A stretch of DNA of 44,360 nucleotides from Pseudopelagicola sp. (GCA_026195905.1 JAPHRE010000014.1:1-44360), one strand, 5' to 3'. Positions 17,035 through 25,278 are shown, numbered from the stretch's first letter. The notes: generated from the sequence alone by a model not told the origin. Program-made: numbers and translations.

Positions 17035-17578
17035 GTTGGATGCAAAATCGCCCTGTGATGGTCTGTTGCCGATCGAGATCGGGGCGGCGCGGCTCAGCGA
17101 GGTGGAGATGACCCGCCTGACCTCACTGGCCCCGAAGCCGGGGCAGGAGGCGGCGTTTTCCAAGGCGCTCAAGGCGGCGCATGGTATGGCGTTGCCTGCG
17201 CCGAACCGGGCGACGGGCAAGGCGGGGGCGCGGGCGCTTTGGTTTGGCAAGGGGCAGGGGATGCTTATCGGGCCAGAGCCGGAGGCGGGGTTGGCGGCGC
17301 ATGCGGCGCTGACGGATCAGTCGGATGCCTGGGCGATGGTGCGCCTTGAGGGCGCGGCGGCGGAAGATGTGTTGGCGCGGTTGGTGCCGGTTGACCTGCG
17401 CCAGAGCGTTTTCAAGCGGGGCCATACGGCGCGCACGATGCTTCAGCATATGGCCGTGTCGATCACCCGCATCAGCGGCGAGGCGTTTTTGATCCTCGCC
17501 TTTCGGTCGATGGCCGGGACTTTGGTTCACGATCTCGAGACCGCCATGAAAGGGGTTGCCGCGCGGCGGGGAGCCTGA
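17027..17578 (+). CDS. soxG: Sarcosine oxidase subunit gamma
   Basis: 183 residues. It matches the gamma family by position and by features such as LWFGKGQGMLIGPEP, ALTDQSDAWAMVRLEGAAAEDVLARLVPVDLR, FKRGHTARTMLQHM and the C-terminal ILAFRSMAGTLVHDLETAM; the fold is GcvT-like. I chose the GTG at 17027 because AAGGAGG at 17012-17018 sits 8 bases upstream; the GTG at 17021 would be too close and no ATG fits. The gene therefore overlaps soxA by 8 bp. Gamma is a structural subunit contacting alpha and beta. Confidence 0.93.
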   Translation: MGKLDAKSPCDGLLPIEIGAARLSEVEMTRLTSLAPKPGQEAAFSKALKAAHGMALPAPNRATGKAGARALWFGKGQGMLIGPEPEAGLAAHAALTDQSDAWAMVRLEGAAAEDVLARLVPVDLRQSVFKRGHTARTMLQHMAVSITRISGEAFLILAFRSMAGTLVHDLETAMKGVAARRGA

Positions 17579-17610
17579 CATTTTTGGCGCAGTTCGAAGG
17601 AAAAAGGTAA

Positions 17611-17919
17611 ATGATCATGCGTTTTCTCGTTCCCGTCACTGTGGCGGCTTTGACCCTGTTCGCGTCTCCGGCGCTGGCCGATAAGGCGGAAGATTGTCAG
17701 ATGCAGGCCGATATCGTGAGCCGCGCCGTGGAGCTGCGCCAAGAACGCACACGCCAGGCCAAAACGGTTGAGATCATGGCGTCGGGCGAGGATGCGGCGG
17801 TGGCCGAGAAATACCTCGGGGCGGTGCCGCATATCGTTGATTGGGTGTATTCGCTCAAGCGCAAGGAGCTCAAGCTTGATCCCGGTGCGTCCTATTATGA
17901 GGCATGCCTCAGTCAGTAA
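17611..17919 (+). CDS. Small exported protein of unknown function
   Basis: 102 residues with a clear Sec signal peptide: MIMRFLVPVTVAALTLFASPALA, cleavage expected after ALA near residue 23. The mature part of about 79 residues is mostly charged and helical (RAVELRQERTRQAKTVEIM) and has two Cys, in EDCQMQ and YYEACLSQ, that may form one disulfide between its ends. I do not recognise a family. A ribosome site AAGGAAAAAGG precedes the start; the ATG at 17617 is an alternative. It lies 32 bp after soxG and 41 bp before dnaG, and the predicted dnaG promoter lies just past its end. Confidence 0.8.
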   Translation: MIMRFLVPVTVAALTLFASPALADKAEDCQMQADIVSRAVELRQERTRQAKTVEIMASGEDAAVAEKYLGAVPHIVDWVYSLKRKELKLDPGASYYEACLSQ

Positions 17920-17925
17920 GGCGTC

Positions 17926-17954
17926 TGGACGAAGGGCGAGCCGCTCCCTATATT
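17926..17954 (+). promoter_or_regulatory. Candidate sigma-70 promoter giving a leaderless dnaG transcript
   Basis: TGGACG at 17926-17931 (4 of 6 matches to TTGACA) and TATATT at 17949-17954 are separated by exactly 17 bases. Transcription would start about 6-7 bases later, at or next to the dnaG ATG at 17961. The region directly before that ATG has no Shine-Dalgarno. Both facts fit a leaderless mRNA. Found by eye, not by a scored matrix. Confidence 0.5.
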
Positions 17955-17960
17955 TGCACT

Positions 17961-19910
17961 ATGAGCCTGCCCCCCGGATTCTTGGATGAACTGCGTAGCC
18001 GCACGAGCCTGACCCATGTGGTGGGGCGTAAGGTCATGTGGGATCAGCGCAAATCCAATCAGGGCAAGGGCGACATGTGGGCGCCTTGCCCGTTCCATCA
18101 CGAAAAAACCGCGTCTTTTCATGTCGATGATCAGAAGGGGTATTATTATTGCTTTGGCTGTCATGCTAAGGGCGATGCGATTTCCTTTGTCCGTGAAACC
18201 GAGAATGTCGATTTCATGGAAGCGGTGCGAATCTTGGCGGATGAGGCCGGGATGCCGATGCCCGCGCGCGACCCACAAGCCCAGCAAAAGGCCGACCGAC
18301 GCACCGAGCTTGCCAATGTCATGGAGCAGGCGGCGCAGTTTTTCCGCCTTCAGCTCAAGACCGGCGGTGGCACGGCGGCGCGCGATTATCTTGAGGGGCG
18401 CGGATTGTCCGATGCGGCGCGGGAGCGCTGGGAGATCGGTTTTGCGCCCGATAGTTGGCAGGGGTTGTGGGATCATCTGACGGGCAAGGGTGTGTCGGAG
18501 GATTTGATCCTTGGCTGTGGGCTTGCCAAGGCGTCGACCAAGGGCAAACGGCCCTATGACACGTTTCGCAATCGGATCATGTTCCCGATCCGCGATGCGC
18601 GCGGGCGCTGTATCGCCTTTGGCGGGCGGGCGATGGACCAAAATGACAACGCCAAATACCTCAATAGCCCCGAGACCGAATTGTTCGACAAGGGGCGCAG
18701 TCTTTATAACCACGGCCCGGCGCGCGAGGCGGCGGGCAAGGGTCAGCCGTTGATCGTGGCCGAAGGGTATATGGATGTCATCGCGCTTGCCGAGGCCGGG
18801 TTTGGCGCGGCGGTGGCCCCGTTGGGAACGGCCGTTACGGAAAACCAGTTAGAGCTTTTGTGGCGCATCTCGCCGGAGCCGATCATCGCGCTTGATGGTG
18901 ATACGGCGGGGGTGCGGGCGGCGATGCGGGTGATTGATCTCGCGCTGCCGCTTCTTGAGGCGGGCAAATCGCTTCGGTTCGCGCTTATGCCGGAGGGGAT
19001 GGACCCGGATGACCTGATCCGCGCCAAGGGGGCGAGCGCGGTGCAGGCGGTGCTCGATCAGGCGAAACCGATGGTCGACCTGCTTTGGCAGAGGGAGACC
19101 GAAGGCAAGGTCTTTGACAGTCCCGAACGCAAGGCGGCGCTTGATAAGGCGCTACGCGACAAGCTCAAGCTGATCCGTGATCCGTCGATCCGGGGCCATT
19201 ATGGCCAAGCGGTCAAGGACATGCGCTGGAACCTGTTTCGTCCGCAGCGTGCGACGGGCGGTAAGGGAGCGTTCAGGGGCTGGACGCCAAAACCTGTTGT
19301 GCAGAGCCATACCAAGGGGTCGATGCTCGCCGCAGCGCAGGGGGCGGTCGAGCAACAATTGCGCGAGGCGGTGGTTCTTGCCGTGGCGATCCTCACGCCT
19401 GAGCTGCTCGACGATTTCGAGTATGAGATCGAGCGGATGGAGTGTCGCCATGCGAGCAATGCGCGGTTGCGCGATGCTCTGTTGCGTTTTGCCAACAGTC
19501 CCGATCCGAAAGCCGATATTGAGGCCGCGCTTGGGGCGGAAGCGGTTGAAACGCTTTTGCGCCATCCCCATGTCGCGATCACGCCGGCGGTGCGTCATCC
19601 CGGCGATGCCGATTTGGCGCGGCTGACATTGGCCGAGGAGTTGGCCAAGATGAAGACCGAAAGCGGCCTTGTGGCCGAGGTTGCCGAAGCCGCAGAAGAC
19701 CTTATGGGGCTTGCGGATGAGGCCGTGACATGGCGCCTTGGGCAGGCAGCGCAGGCGCGCAATAATGCGCTACGTGTGCGTCAGGAAGATGCCGCAGAGT
19801 ATGATCAAGCCCCCAATGGCGTGGCGATAGACCGCGAAGAGCGCAAGGCGCTCAACGCATTGACCGAGGGAATCGATTTCACCAAGGGCGGACGTGGACG
19901 TCGCTCATGA
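17961..19910 (+). CDS. dnaG: DNA primase
   Basis: 649 residues; synthesises RNA primers for DNA replication. The N-terminal zinc ribbon has Cys43/His46 in APCPFHHEK and Cys64/Cys67 in YYYCFGCHAKGD. The catalytic core carries YLNSPETELFDKGRSLYN, then TOPRIM motifs VAEGYMDVIALAEAG and ALDGDTAG. The C-terminal part (about 450-649) is the helicase-binding region. The start MSLPPGFLDELRSR matches alphaproteobacterial primases; upstream in-frame residues have no family resemblance. The start lacks a ribosome site and may be leaderless. rpoD follows after 117 bp, the usual dnaG-rpoD pairing, but rpsU is not upstream. Confidence 0.97.
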   Translation: MSLPPGFLDELRSRTSLTHVVGRKVMWDQRKSNQGKGDMWAPCPFHHEKTASFHVDDQKGYYYCFGCHAKGDAISFVRETENVDFMEAVRILADEAGMPMPARDPQAQQKADRRTELANVMEQAAQFFRLQLKTGGGTAARDYLEGRGLSDAARERWEIGFAPDSWQGLWDHLTGKGVSEDLILGCGLAKASTKGKRPYDTFRNRIMFPIRDARGRCIAFGGRAMDQNDNAKYLNSPETELFDKGRSLYNHGPAREAAGKGQPLIVAEGYMDVIALAEAGFGAAVAPLGTAVTENQLELLWRISPEPIIALDGDTAGVRAAMRVIDLALPLLEAGKSLRFALMPEGMDPDDLIRAKGASAVQAVLDQAKPMVDLLWQRETEGKVFDSPERKAALDKALRDKLKLIRDPSIRGHYGQAVKDMRWNLFRPQRATGGKGAFRGWTPKPVVQSHTKGSMLAAAQGAVEQQLREAVVLAVAILTPELLDDFEYEIERMECRHASNARLRDALLRFANSPDPKADIEAALGAEAVETLLRHPHVAITPAVRHPGDADLARLTLAEELAKMKTESGLVAEVAEAAEDLMGLADEAVTWRLGQAAQARNNALRVRQEDAAEYDQAPNGVAIDREERKALNALTEGIDFTKGGRGRRS

Positions 19911-19978
19911 GTCACTTTGGTGAGGAACAGGTAAAGAAAACAGGGTAAACGGGTGTGCGAATCACCAGATCGCGCTAT

Positions 19979-20000
19979 TGATTCGGGTTAAACCGAATCA
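19979..20000 (+). other. Perfect hairpin in the rpoD leader
   Basis: TGATTCGG (19979-19986), loop GTTAAA, CCGAATCA (19993-20000): an 8-bp perfect stem ending 27 bases before the rpoD ATG. There is no U-tract after it, so it is not an intrinsic terminator. It may be a processing site between dnaG and rpoD, an operator, or a translational control element. Confidence 0.6.
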
Positions 20001-20027
20001 CCCACGCCCTTTCCGCAGGAGCACCGC

Positions 20028-22007
20028 ATGGCCGCTAAAGACACCGACGACCAGAAGCCCGCCGATCAGGACGCGGAAATCTCGCTTGATATGAGCCAGA
20101 CCGCCGTCAAAAAGATGATCGCCGAGGCGCGGGAGAAGGGCTATATCACCTACGATCAGCTCAACCAGGTTTTGCCGCCCGAGCAGGTCAGTTCCGAGCA
20201 GATCGAAGATGTGATGTCGATGCTGTCGGAGATGGGCATCAACATCATCGAGGACGAAGAAGCCGAGGAGGAGGAGCAGAAATCCACCGCCGTGGTCGAT
20301 GCGTCTTCGGCCAATCGCGAAATCACACTCGGCTCTGGCACCAGCGAAAAACTTGACCGGACGGATGACCCGGTGCGCATGTATCTGCGCGAAATGGGGT
20401 CGGTCGAACTCCTCAGCCGTGAAGGCGAGATCGCCATTGCAAAGCGGATCGAGGCCGGTCGCAATACGATGATCGCGGGGCTTTGCGAAAGCCCGCTGAC
20501 CTTTCAGGCGATCACCATTTGGCGCGACGAACTTTTGTCCGAGGACATCCTGCTGCGCGATGTGATCGACCTTGAGGCGACCTTCGGCAACCAGATGGAC
20601 GAGGACGAGGAAGAATCCGTCGTCGAAACTGCCAATGTCGATGGCGCGCCGAAGAAAGAAGACGAAGGCCCGGAGCTTGACGCCGATGGCAACCCGATTG
20701 CCAAGGATGATGACGATGATGAAGACGAGCAGGCGAATATGTCGCTTGCCGCGATGGAGGCCGCGCTCAAACCTCGTGTTCTAGAGACCCTAGACCGGAT
20801 CGCGCAGGATTATGTGCTTTTGTCGGACATGCAGGACGTACGGATTTCGGCGACGCTCAACGAAGATGATAGTTTTTCGGAGGGCGAAGAGAAGAATTAC
20901 CAAAAGCTGCGCTCGGAAATCGTTCTTCTTGTGAATGAGCTGCACCTTCATAATAACCGTATCGAAGCCCTGATTGACCAGCTTTACGGCATCAATCGCC
21001 GTGTGATGCAGATCGACTCGTCGATGGTTAAACTCGCCGATCAGGCGCGCATCAACCGCCGGGAATTCATCGAAGCCTATCGCGGGCGCGAGCTTGATCC
21101 GACATGGCTTGAGGATATGGCGCAAAAGCCGGGGCGCGGCTGGCAGATGTTCATGGAACGCTCGACTGACAAGGTTGAGGAATTGCGCGCAGATATGGCG
21201 CAGGTCGGTCAATATGTCGGTCTCGACATCAGCGAATTCCGCCGCATCGTGCAGCAGGTTCAGAAGGGCGAGAAAGAAGCCCGTCAGGCCAAGAAGGAAA
21301 TGGTCGAGGCGAACCTGCGTCTGGTGATCTCGATTGCCAAGAAATATACCAACCGCGGCCTTCAGTTCCTTGACCTCATTCAGGAAGGCAACATCGGCCT
21401 GATGAAGGCGGTGGACAAGTTCGAATACCGCCGTGGTTATAAGTTCTCGACCTATGCGACATGGTGGATCCGTCAGGCGATCACCCGCTCGATCGCCGAT
21501 CAGGCGCGCACGATCCGTATTCCGGTGCATATGATCGAGACGATCAACAAACTTGTGCGCACGGGCCGTCAGATGCTGCATGAGATTGGCCGCGAGCCGA
21601 CGCCGGAGGAACTCTCGGAGAAGCTCCAGATGCCGCTTGAGAAGGTGCGCAAGGTGATGAAGATCGCCAAGGAGCCGATTTCGCTTGAAACGCCGATTGG
21701 GGATGAAGAAGATAGCCAGCTTGGCGATTTCATCGAGGACAAGAACGCGGTTTTGCCGCTCGACTCGGCGATACAGGAAAACCTCAAAGAGACGACAACA
21801 CGGGTTCTGGCGTCGCTTACGCCGCGGGAAGAGCGGGTTTTGCGGATGCGGTTTGGGATCGGCATGAATACCGACCATACGCTTGAAGAGGTCGGGCAAC
21901 AGTTCAGCGTGACGCGCGAACGGATTCGTCAGATCGAGGCCAAGGCGCTTCGCAAGCTGAAGCATCCGAGCCGCAGCAGGAAGCTGCGTAGCTTCTTGGA
22001 TCAATAA
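20028..22007 (+). CDS. rpoD: RNA polymerase primary sigma factor RpoD
   Basis: 659 residues. Region 1.1 lies in the first 90 residues ([22 protein letters not shown]), region 1.2 at [16 protein letters not shown], and an acidic non-conserved insert with runs of Asp and Glu at about 185-240. Core regions 2.1-2.4 contain [18 protein letters not shown] and [17 protein letters not shown]. Region 3 follows, and region 4.2 is the helix-turn-helix [20 protein letters not shown]. It directs RNA polymerase to housekeeping promoters. The ATG is preceded by CAGGAGCACCGC. An intrinsic terminator follows at once, ending the dnaG-rpoD unit. Confidence 0.98.
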   Translation: MAAKDTDDQKPADQDAEISLDMSQTAVKKMIAEAREKGYITYDQLNQVLPPEQVSSEQIEDVMSMLSEMGINIIEDEEAEEEEQKSTAVVDASSANREITLGSGTSEKLDRTDDPVRMYLREMGSVELLSREGEIAIAKRIEAGRNTMIAGLCESPLTFQAITIWRDELLSEDILLRDVIDLEATFGNQMDEDEEESVVETANVDGAPKKEDEGPELDADGNPIAKDDDDDEDEQANMSLAAMEAALKPRVLETLDRIAQDYVLLSDMQDVRISATLNEDDSFSEGEEKNYQKLRSEIVLLVNELHLHNNRIEALIDQLYGINRRVMQIDSSMVKLADQARINRREFIEAYRGRELDPTWLEDMAQKPGRGWQMFMERSTDKVEELRADMAQVGQYVGLDISEFRRIVQQVQKGEKEARQAKKEMVEANLRLVISIAKKYTNRGLQFLDLIQEGNIGLMKAVDKFEYRRGYKFSTYATWWIRQAITRSIADQARTIRIPVHMIETINKLVRTGRQMLHEIGREPTPEELSEKLQMPLEKVRKVMKIAKEPISLETPIGDEEDSQLGDFIEDKNAVLPLDSAIQENLKETTTRVLASLTPREERVLRMRFGIGMNTDHTLEEVGQQFSVTRERIRQIEAKALRKLKHPSRSRKLRSFLDQ

Positions 22008-22014
22008 CGGACAG

Positions 22015-22049
22015 AGCCGGGCAGTGTGCCCGGCTTGCTCCGCTTTTTG
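22015..22049 (+). terminator. Intrinsic terminator after rpoD
   Basis: Stem AGCCGGGC (22015-22022) with GCCCGGCT (22028-22035), a 5-base loop AGTGT, then TGCTCCGCTTTTTG. An 8-bp GC-rich stem with a downstream T-run, 8 bases after the rpoD stop. Confidence 0.85.
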
Positions 22050-22112
22050 TGATTTGAACTGCTCGGGCCGAGGGTTATGTCCTTGTTCAGGATAAAGCAG
22101 AGAGGGTCCCCC

Positions 22113-22538
22113 ATGCGCGCGTTTCTTCTGGCATTCTTCGGCGTTGGTCTGACAGCATCGGCGGCGCAGGCGTTTACAGCGATCAATGACCTTGAGGTCA
22201 ATCCCCTCCAGCAGGGTTTTGAAGTGGTCGTCAAGGACGGCGCCGGGCCGCGCCAGATTTGGTGCGCGGCGGCGCAATATGCGCGCCGGGTGCAAGGCAA
22301 TGGACCAACCACGCGGATTTATATCACCGATGGCTATGGGCCAAGCGCCACAAGTCCGGGGCGGCGGGCGGTAGCGTTCACCACGCAATCTGCGTCCGTG
22401 TCAAATAGCGTGCGACCGGGGGAGGGCGGCAATTATTCCGTGTCGATCCGCAAACCGGGTTACACGCTGACCGTCGCACATGCCGAGAGTTTTTGTTCGG
22501 ATGTCTTTGAAGATCGGTTCGACTGGCCGGTCAAATAG
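22113..22538 (+). CDS. Small exported protein of unknown function
   Basis: 141 residues. The N-terminus MRAFLLAFFGVGLTASAAQA is a clear Sec signal peptide with cleavage expected after AQA at about residue 20. The mature protein contains VNPLQQGFEVVVKDGAGPRQIWCAAAQYARR, an ITDGYGPSATSPGRRAVAF stretch and the end ESFCSDVFEDRFDWPVK; the two Cys (IWC and SFC) probably form a disulfide. Similar small periplasmic proteins are common in Rhodobacterales, but I cannot assign a function. An ATG at 22077 is in frame, but the one at 22113 begins the signal peptide and has GAGAGGG upstream. Confidence 0.82.
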   Translation: MRAFLLAFFGVGLTASAAQAFTAINDLEVNPLQQGFEVVVKDGAGPRQIWCAAAQYARRVQGNGPTTRIYITDGYGPSATSPGRRAVAFTTQSASVSNSVRPGEGGNYSVSIRKPGYTLTVAHAESFCSDVFEDRFDWPVK

Positions 22539-22630
22539 CGTAGGCGCGCCAAGGGCGGAAAGGTGCCTATGGGCATCGCGGGGCGTCGGTTTTTCGATAC
22601 AAGATGAGGGTGTTGGTATAACGATAGTCT

Positions 22631-22681
22631 ATGGCGGCGCGGTTGCCGTCTGCGGCCTTTTATTTATAGGGCCGCCGCCAT
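22631..22681 (+). promoter_or_regulatory. Structured 5' leader with two mutually exclusive hairpins
   Basis: Outer stem: ATGGCGGCG (22631-22639) pairs perfectly with CGCCGCCAT (22673-22681). Inner stem: GCGGCC (22652-22657) pairs with GGCCGC (22670-22675). The two right arms share bases 22673-22675, so both cannot form fully. The element ends 20 bases before the ATG at 22702. It could be a leader switch, a small RNA or an operator; no function is shown. Confidence 0.45.
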
Positions 22682-22701
22682 GTTTGCAGAGGAATAGTAA
22701 C

Positions 22702-22962
22702 ATGGAACAAGCCAAAACCCCGCTCACAGAAGAGCAAAAAATGCGGCGCCGGGTTGTCCGCCTGTTGGGCCGCACGTCCTGGTTTCAGGAATTCAAAGCG
22801 CAAAACCCCACGGCGACCAAAGAAGAGCGTGATGCCGCATGGAAGGACGCCCGAAAAGAGGCGACCAAGCGCGGCTCAAGGCTCATGAAGGTCTTGACCA
22901 AAAGAGGCTATAGCGTGGCCCATACGCCAGTTGAGACGGTAGAACAAACGGCCGCAGAATAA
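22702..22962 (+). CDS. Small basic protein of unknown function
   Basis: 86 residues, predicted all-helical, rich in Lys and Arg: LTEEQKMRRRVVRLLGRTSW, QNPTATKEERDAAWKDARKEATKR, and the end YSVAHTPVETVEQTAAE. No signal peptide or membrane segment. I do not recognise a named family; the basic helices could bind nucleic acid, but that is a guess. The ATG at 22702 has AGAGGA upstream. It is flanked by a structured leader and a strong terminator, so it is probably a single-gene unit. Confidence 0.75.
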   Translation: MEQAKTPLTEEQKMRRRVVRLLGRTSWFQEFKAQNPTATKEERDAAWKDARKEATKRGSRLMKVLTKRGYSVAHTPVETVEQTAAE

Positions 22963-22972
22963 CGCGGTTTCC

Positions 22973-23006
22973 GGCCCGCCCGAACACGGCGGGCCGTTGT
23001 CGTTTT
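22973..23006 (+). terminator. Intrinsic terminator after the 86-residue protein gene
   Basis: Stem GGCCCGCC (22973-22980) with GGCGGGCC (22988-22995), a 7-base loop CGAACAC, followed by GTTGTCGTTTTG. It lies about 10 bases past the stop codon. Confidence 0.85.
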
Positions 23007-23076
23007 GCGGGTATGTTTGCCTGCCGCCTTCTGCAAGGTTTTGACGCAAGGCCGCCGTGTGGCTATGGCTTGTGTC

Positions 23077-23496
23077 ATGCAGACGCTTTTCAATATTTCG
23101 ACCCACGGGCAGGGGCTTTATGAGTTCAGCCGCGAGGTGCGGCGCTGGCTACAGGGCAGCGGGCAGACCGAGGGGCTATTGACGCTTTTTGTGCGCCACA
23201 CGTCCTGTTCGCTTTTGATCCAAGAAAACGCCGATCCAGACGTGCAGACGGATTTGCGCACCTTCTTTCATCGCTTGGTGCCGCCGACAACGGATCCGTC
23301 CATGCGGTATTTGACCCATACCTATGAAGGCCCGGATGATATGCCTGCCCATATCAAGGCGGCGATGCTGCCGGTGTCGCTCTCCATTCCGGTCAGCGGC
23401 GGGCAGGTGGTCCTTGGGACATGGCAGGGGATTTATCTTTTTGAGCATAGAAATGCGCCGCAAACGCGGAGTGTTGCGGCGCATCTTGGGGGATGA
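23077..23496 (+). CDS. yjbQ: YjbQ family (UPF0047) protein
   Basis: 139 residues. Family motifs are complete: LFVRHTSCSLLIQENADPDV, HTYEGPDDMPAHIKAAML and LGTWQGIYLFEHRNA. YjbQ proteins form small trimers, and some have weak secondary thiamine-phosphate synthase activity; the main role is unsettled. I placed the start at 23077 because QTLFNISTHGQGLYEF aligns with the family N-terminus. An ATG at 23065 would add four residues, and neither has a good ribosome site. Preceded by a terminator, so it has its own promoter somewhere in 23006-23076. Confidence 0.92.
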   Translation: MQTLFNISTHGQGLYEFSREVRRWLQGSGQTEGLLTLFVRHTSCSLLIQENADPDVQTDLRTFFHRLVPPTTDPSMRYLTHTYEGPDDMPAHIKAAMLPVSLSIPVSGGQVVLGTWQGIYLFEHRNAPQTRSVAAHLGG

Positions 23497-23561
23497 ATTG
23501 GATATAAACGGGACGGATCCCGACCCTTGCGATAGAGCATATGGGTGACGCGTCCGGGCGA

Positions 23562-23679
23562 CAGGGGGAAAAGCGGCGTTTTTTCCCTCTGCCCCTTATG
23601 TTGGGGGTCTATTTCCCCTCTACCCAAACCCTAGAGGCTCGCCTATAGTGCCTGTGGATAAGTTGGGAGCATACCCAAC
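23562..23679 (+). promoter_or_regulatory. Three consecutive inverted repeats upstream of nrdR
   Basis: First, CAGGGGGAAAA (23562-23572) pairs with TTTTCCCTCTG (23581-23591) with one G-T wobble; it may end yjbQ transcription. Second, CCTCTA (23617-23622) pairs with TAGAGG (23632-23637). Third, GTTGGG (23662-23667) pairs with CCCAAC (23674-23679) around AGCATA. The third lies about 40 bases before the nrdR ATG and could be an operator. None matches the classical NrdR box. Confidence 0.5.
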
Positions 23680-23717
23680 ACCCAATGAGGCGGAAAAGAC
23701 GAGAGAAGGGGAAGGCC

Positions 23718-24185
23718 ATGCGCTGCCCGTTTTGCGGAAATATCGACACACAGGTTAAGGACTCGCGCCCAGCCGAGGATCATGTCGCCATCCGGCGCCG
23801 CCGGTTCTGTCCGGCCTGCGGCGGGCGGTTTACGACCTATGAGCGGGTTCAGCTCCGCGATTTGGTGGTGGTCAAGACCAATGGTCGGCGCGAAGATTTC
23901 GACCGCGACAAGCTTGAGCGCTCTATTCGCATTTCGATGCAGAAACGCCCGGTTGATCCAGAGCGCATTGACCAGATGATTTCCGGCATTGTCCGCCGCC
24001 TTGAGAGTATGGGCGAGACGGATATTCCCTCAAAAACCATTGGCGAGATCGTGATGGAAGCCTTGGCGCGGATCGACACCGTGGCCTATGTCCGGTTTGC
24101 CAGCGTTTATAAGAATTTTCAGGCGGCAGACGATTTCGACAAGTTCGTCTCGGAATTGCGCCCTACGCCGCCCGAGGAGAGTTAA
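23718..24185 (+). CDS. nrdR: Transcriptional repressor NrdR
   Basis: 155 residues, the normal size. The N-terminal zinc ribbon is [21 protein letters not shown] with [18 protein letters not shown]; the ATP-cone domain follows ([21 protein letters not shown]). NrdR senses ATP/dATP and represses ribonucleotide reductase operons. The ATG at 23718 has GAGAAGGGGAAGG upstream; an 11-residue in-frame extension does not resemble the family. ribD begins almost at once after the stop, the standard alphaproteobacterial nrdR-ribD order. The three inverted repeats upstream may serve its control. Confidence 0.97.
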   Translation: MRCPFCGNIDTQVKDSRPAEDHVAIRRRRFCPACGGRFTTYERVQLRDLVVVKTNGRREDFDRDKLERSIRISMQKRPVDPERIDQMISGIVRRLESMGETDIPSKTIGEIVMEALARIDTVAYVRFASVYKNFQAADDFDKFVSELRPTPPEES

Positions 24186-24186
24186 A

Positions 24187-25278
24187 CTGTCGGACCATCG
24201 CTATATGAGGCTCGCTCTGGAATTGGGGCGGCGGGGTCAGGGGCGCACGTGGCCCAACCCGGCGGTTGGCTGTGTGATTGTCAAAGAGGGACGGATTGTC
24301 GGACGCGGCTGGACCCAGCCGGGCGGGCGGCCCCATGCCGAGCCAGTGGCGCTTGAGCAGGCAGGGGCCGCAGCACGCGGGGCAACGGCCTATGTCACGC
24401 TTGAGCCTTGCGCCCATCACGGGCAAACGCCGCCATGTGCCGAGGCATTGATCGGTGCGGGCGTGGCACGGGTTGTTGTGGCGCTTGGGGATCGCGATGA
24501 GCGGGTCTCGGGGCGTGGCTTTGAGATGTTGCGCGCGGCGGGGATCCTCGTTGAGACCGGGGTGTGCGCCGAAGAGGCCGCGCGCGATCTCAAGGGGTTC
24601 TTTCTTCGGGTTGACGCGGGGCGACCGTTCCTGACCCTGAAGCTGGCGGCGTCTTTGGATGGGCGTATCGCCACCGCCACCGGCGAGAGCCAGTGGATCA
24701 CTGGACCAGAGGCGCGGCGCATGGTGCATGCGATGCGGGCGCGTCATGATGCCGTGATGGTTGGCGCAGGCACGGCGCGGGCGGATGATCCGTCGCTGAC
24801 CGTGCGCGACCTTGGGATCGAGGATCAACCCGTGCGCGTTGTGGTCTCGCGCCGGTTGGATGTTCCGTTGATGAGCCAATTGGCACGGACAGCGCGCGAT
24901 GTGCCGGTTTGGATTGTGCATGGCGAGGATGCGGATCCGACGTTGCAGCGCACATGGGAAGACCTTGGGGCGACCCTTCTTGTCTGTGAGCGCGAGGGCA
25001 GCCATTTGGCACCGGCGGGCGTTTTGCGGGCGCTTGGCGACATGGGTTTGACGCGGGTGTTCTGCGAAGGCGGTGGGGCGCTGGCGGCGTCCTTGCTTGG
25101 GGCCGGGGTTGTGGATGAGCTTGTGACATTCAATGCCGGTCTGGCGCTTGGGGCCGAAGGCTATCCCGCGATTGGCGCGATGGGGGTTGAGCGATTGGCC
25201 GCTGCGCCGCGCATGACGCTGGTCGAACAGGCCCGCTGTGGTGCGGATTTGATGGCGGTCTGGCGCGCCTCTGCCTGA
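24187..25278 (+). CDS. ribD: Bifunctional riboflavin biosynthesis deaminase/reductase RibD (apparent CTG start)
   Basis: About 363 residues. N-terminal deaminase: WPNPAVGCVIVKEGRIVGRGW, PHAEPVALEQA with the zinc His and catalytic Glu, and TLEPCAHHGQTPPCAEALI with the zinc Cys pair. C-terminal reductase: LTLKLAASLDGRIATATGESQW, then VCEREGSHLAP and FCEGGGALAASLL. It performs the second and third steps of riboflavin synthesis. No ATG, GTG or TTG lies at the expected start. A CTG at 24187 gives LSDHRYMRLALELG, which aligns residue for residue with the E. coli N-terminus, and GAGGAG lies 7 bases upstream at 24174-24179. The first ATG is at 24205, without a ribosome site. Confidence 0.93.
   Translation: MSDHRYMRLALELGRRGQGRTWPNPAVGCVIVKEGRIVGRGWTQPGGRPHAEPVALEQAGAAARGATAYVTLEPCAHHGQTPPCAEALIGAGVARVVVALGDRDERVSGRGFEMLRAAGILVETGVCAEEAARDLKGFFLRVDAGRPFLTLKLAASLDGRIATATGESQWITGPEARRMVHAMRARHDAVMVGAGTARADDPSLTVRDLGIEDQPVRVVVSRRLDVPLMSQLARTARDVPVWIVHGEDADPTLQRTWEDLGATLLVCEREGSHLAPAGVLRALGDMGLTRVFCEGGGALAASLLGAGVVDELVTFNAGLALGAEGYPAIGAMGVERLAAAPRMTLVEQARCGADLMAVWRASA

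Noticed and set aside
20790-22388. Minus-strand open frame of 532 codons opposite rpoD
   Set aside because: It covers rpoD, its terminator and part of the next gene, and it has no protein-like motif.
23641-23717. NrdR box in the nrdR promoter
   Set aside because: Only a half-like TATAGTG is visible; the palindromic ACACTATATAGTGT-type sequence is absent.
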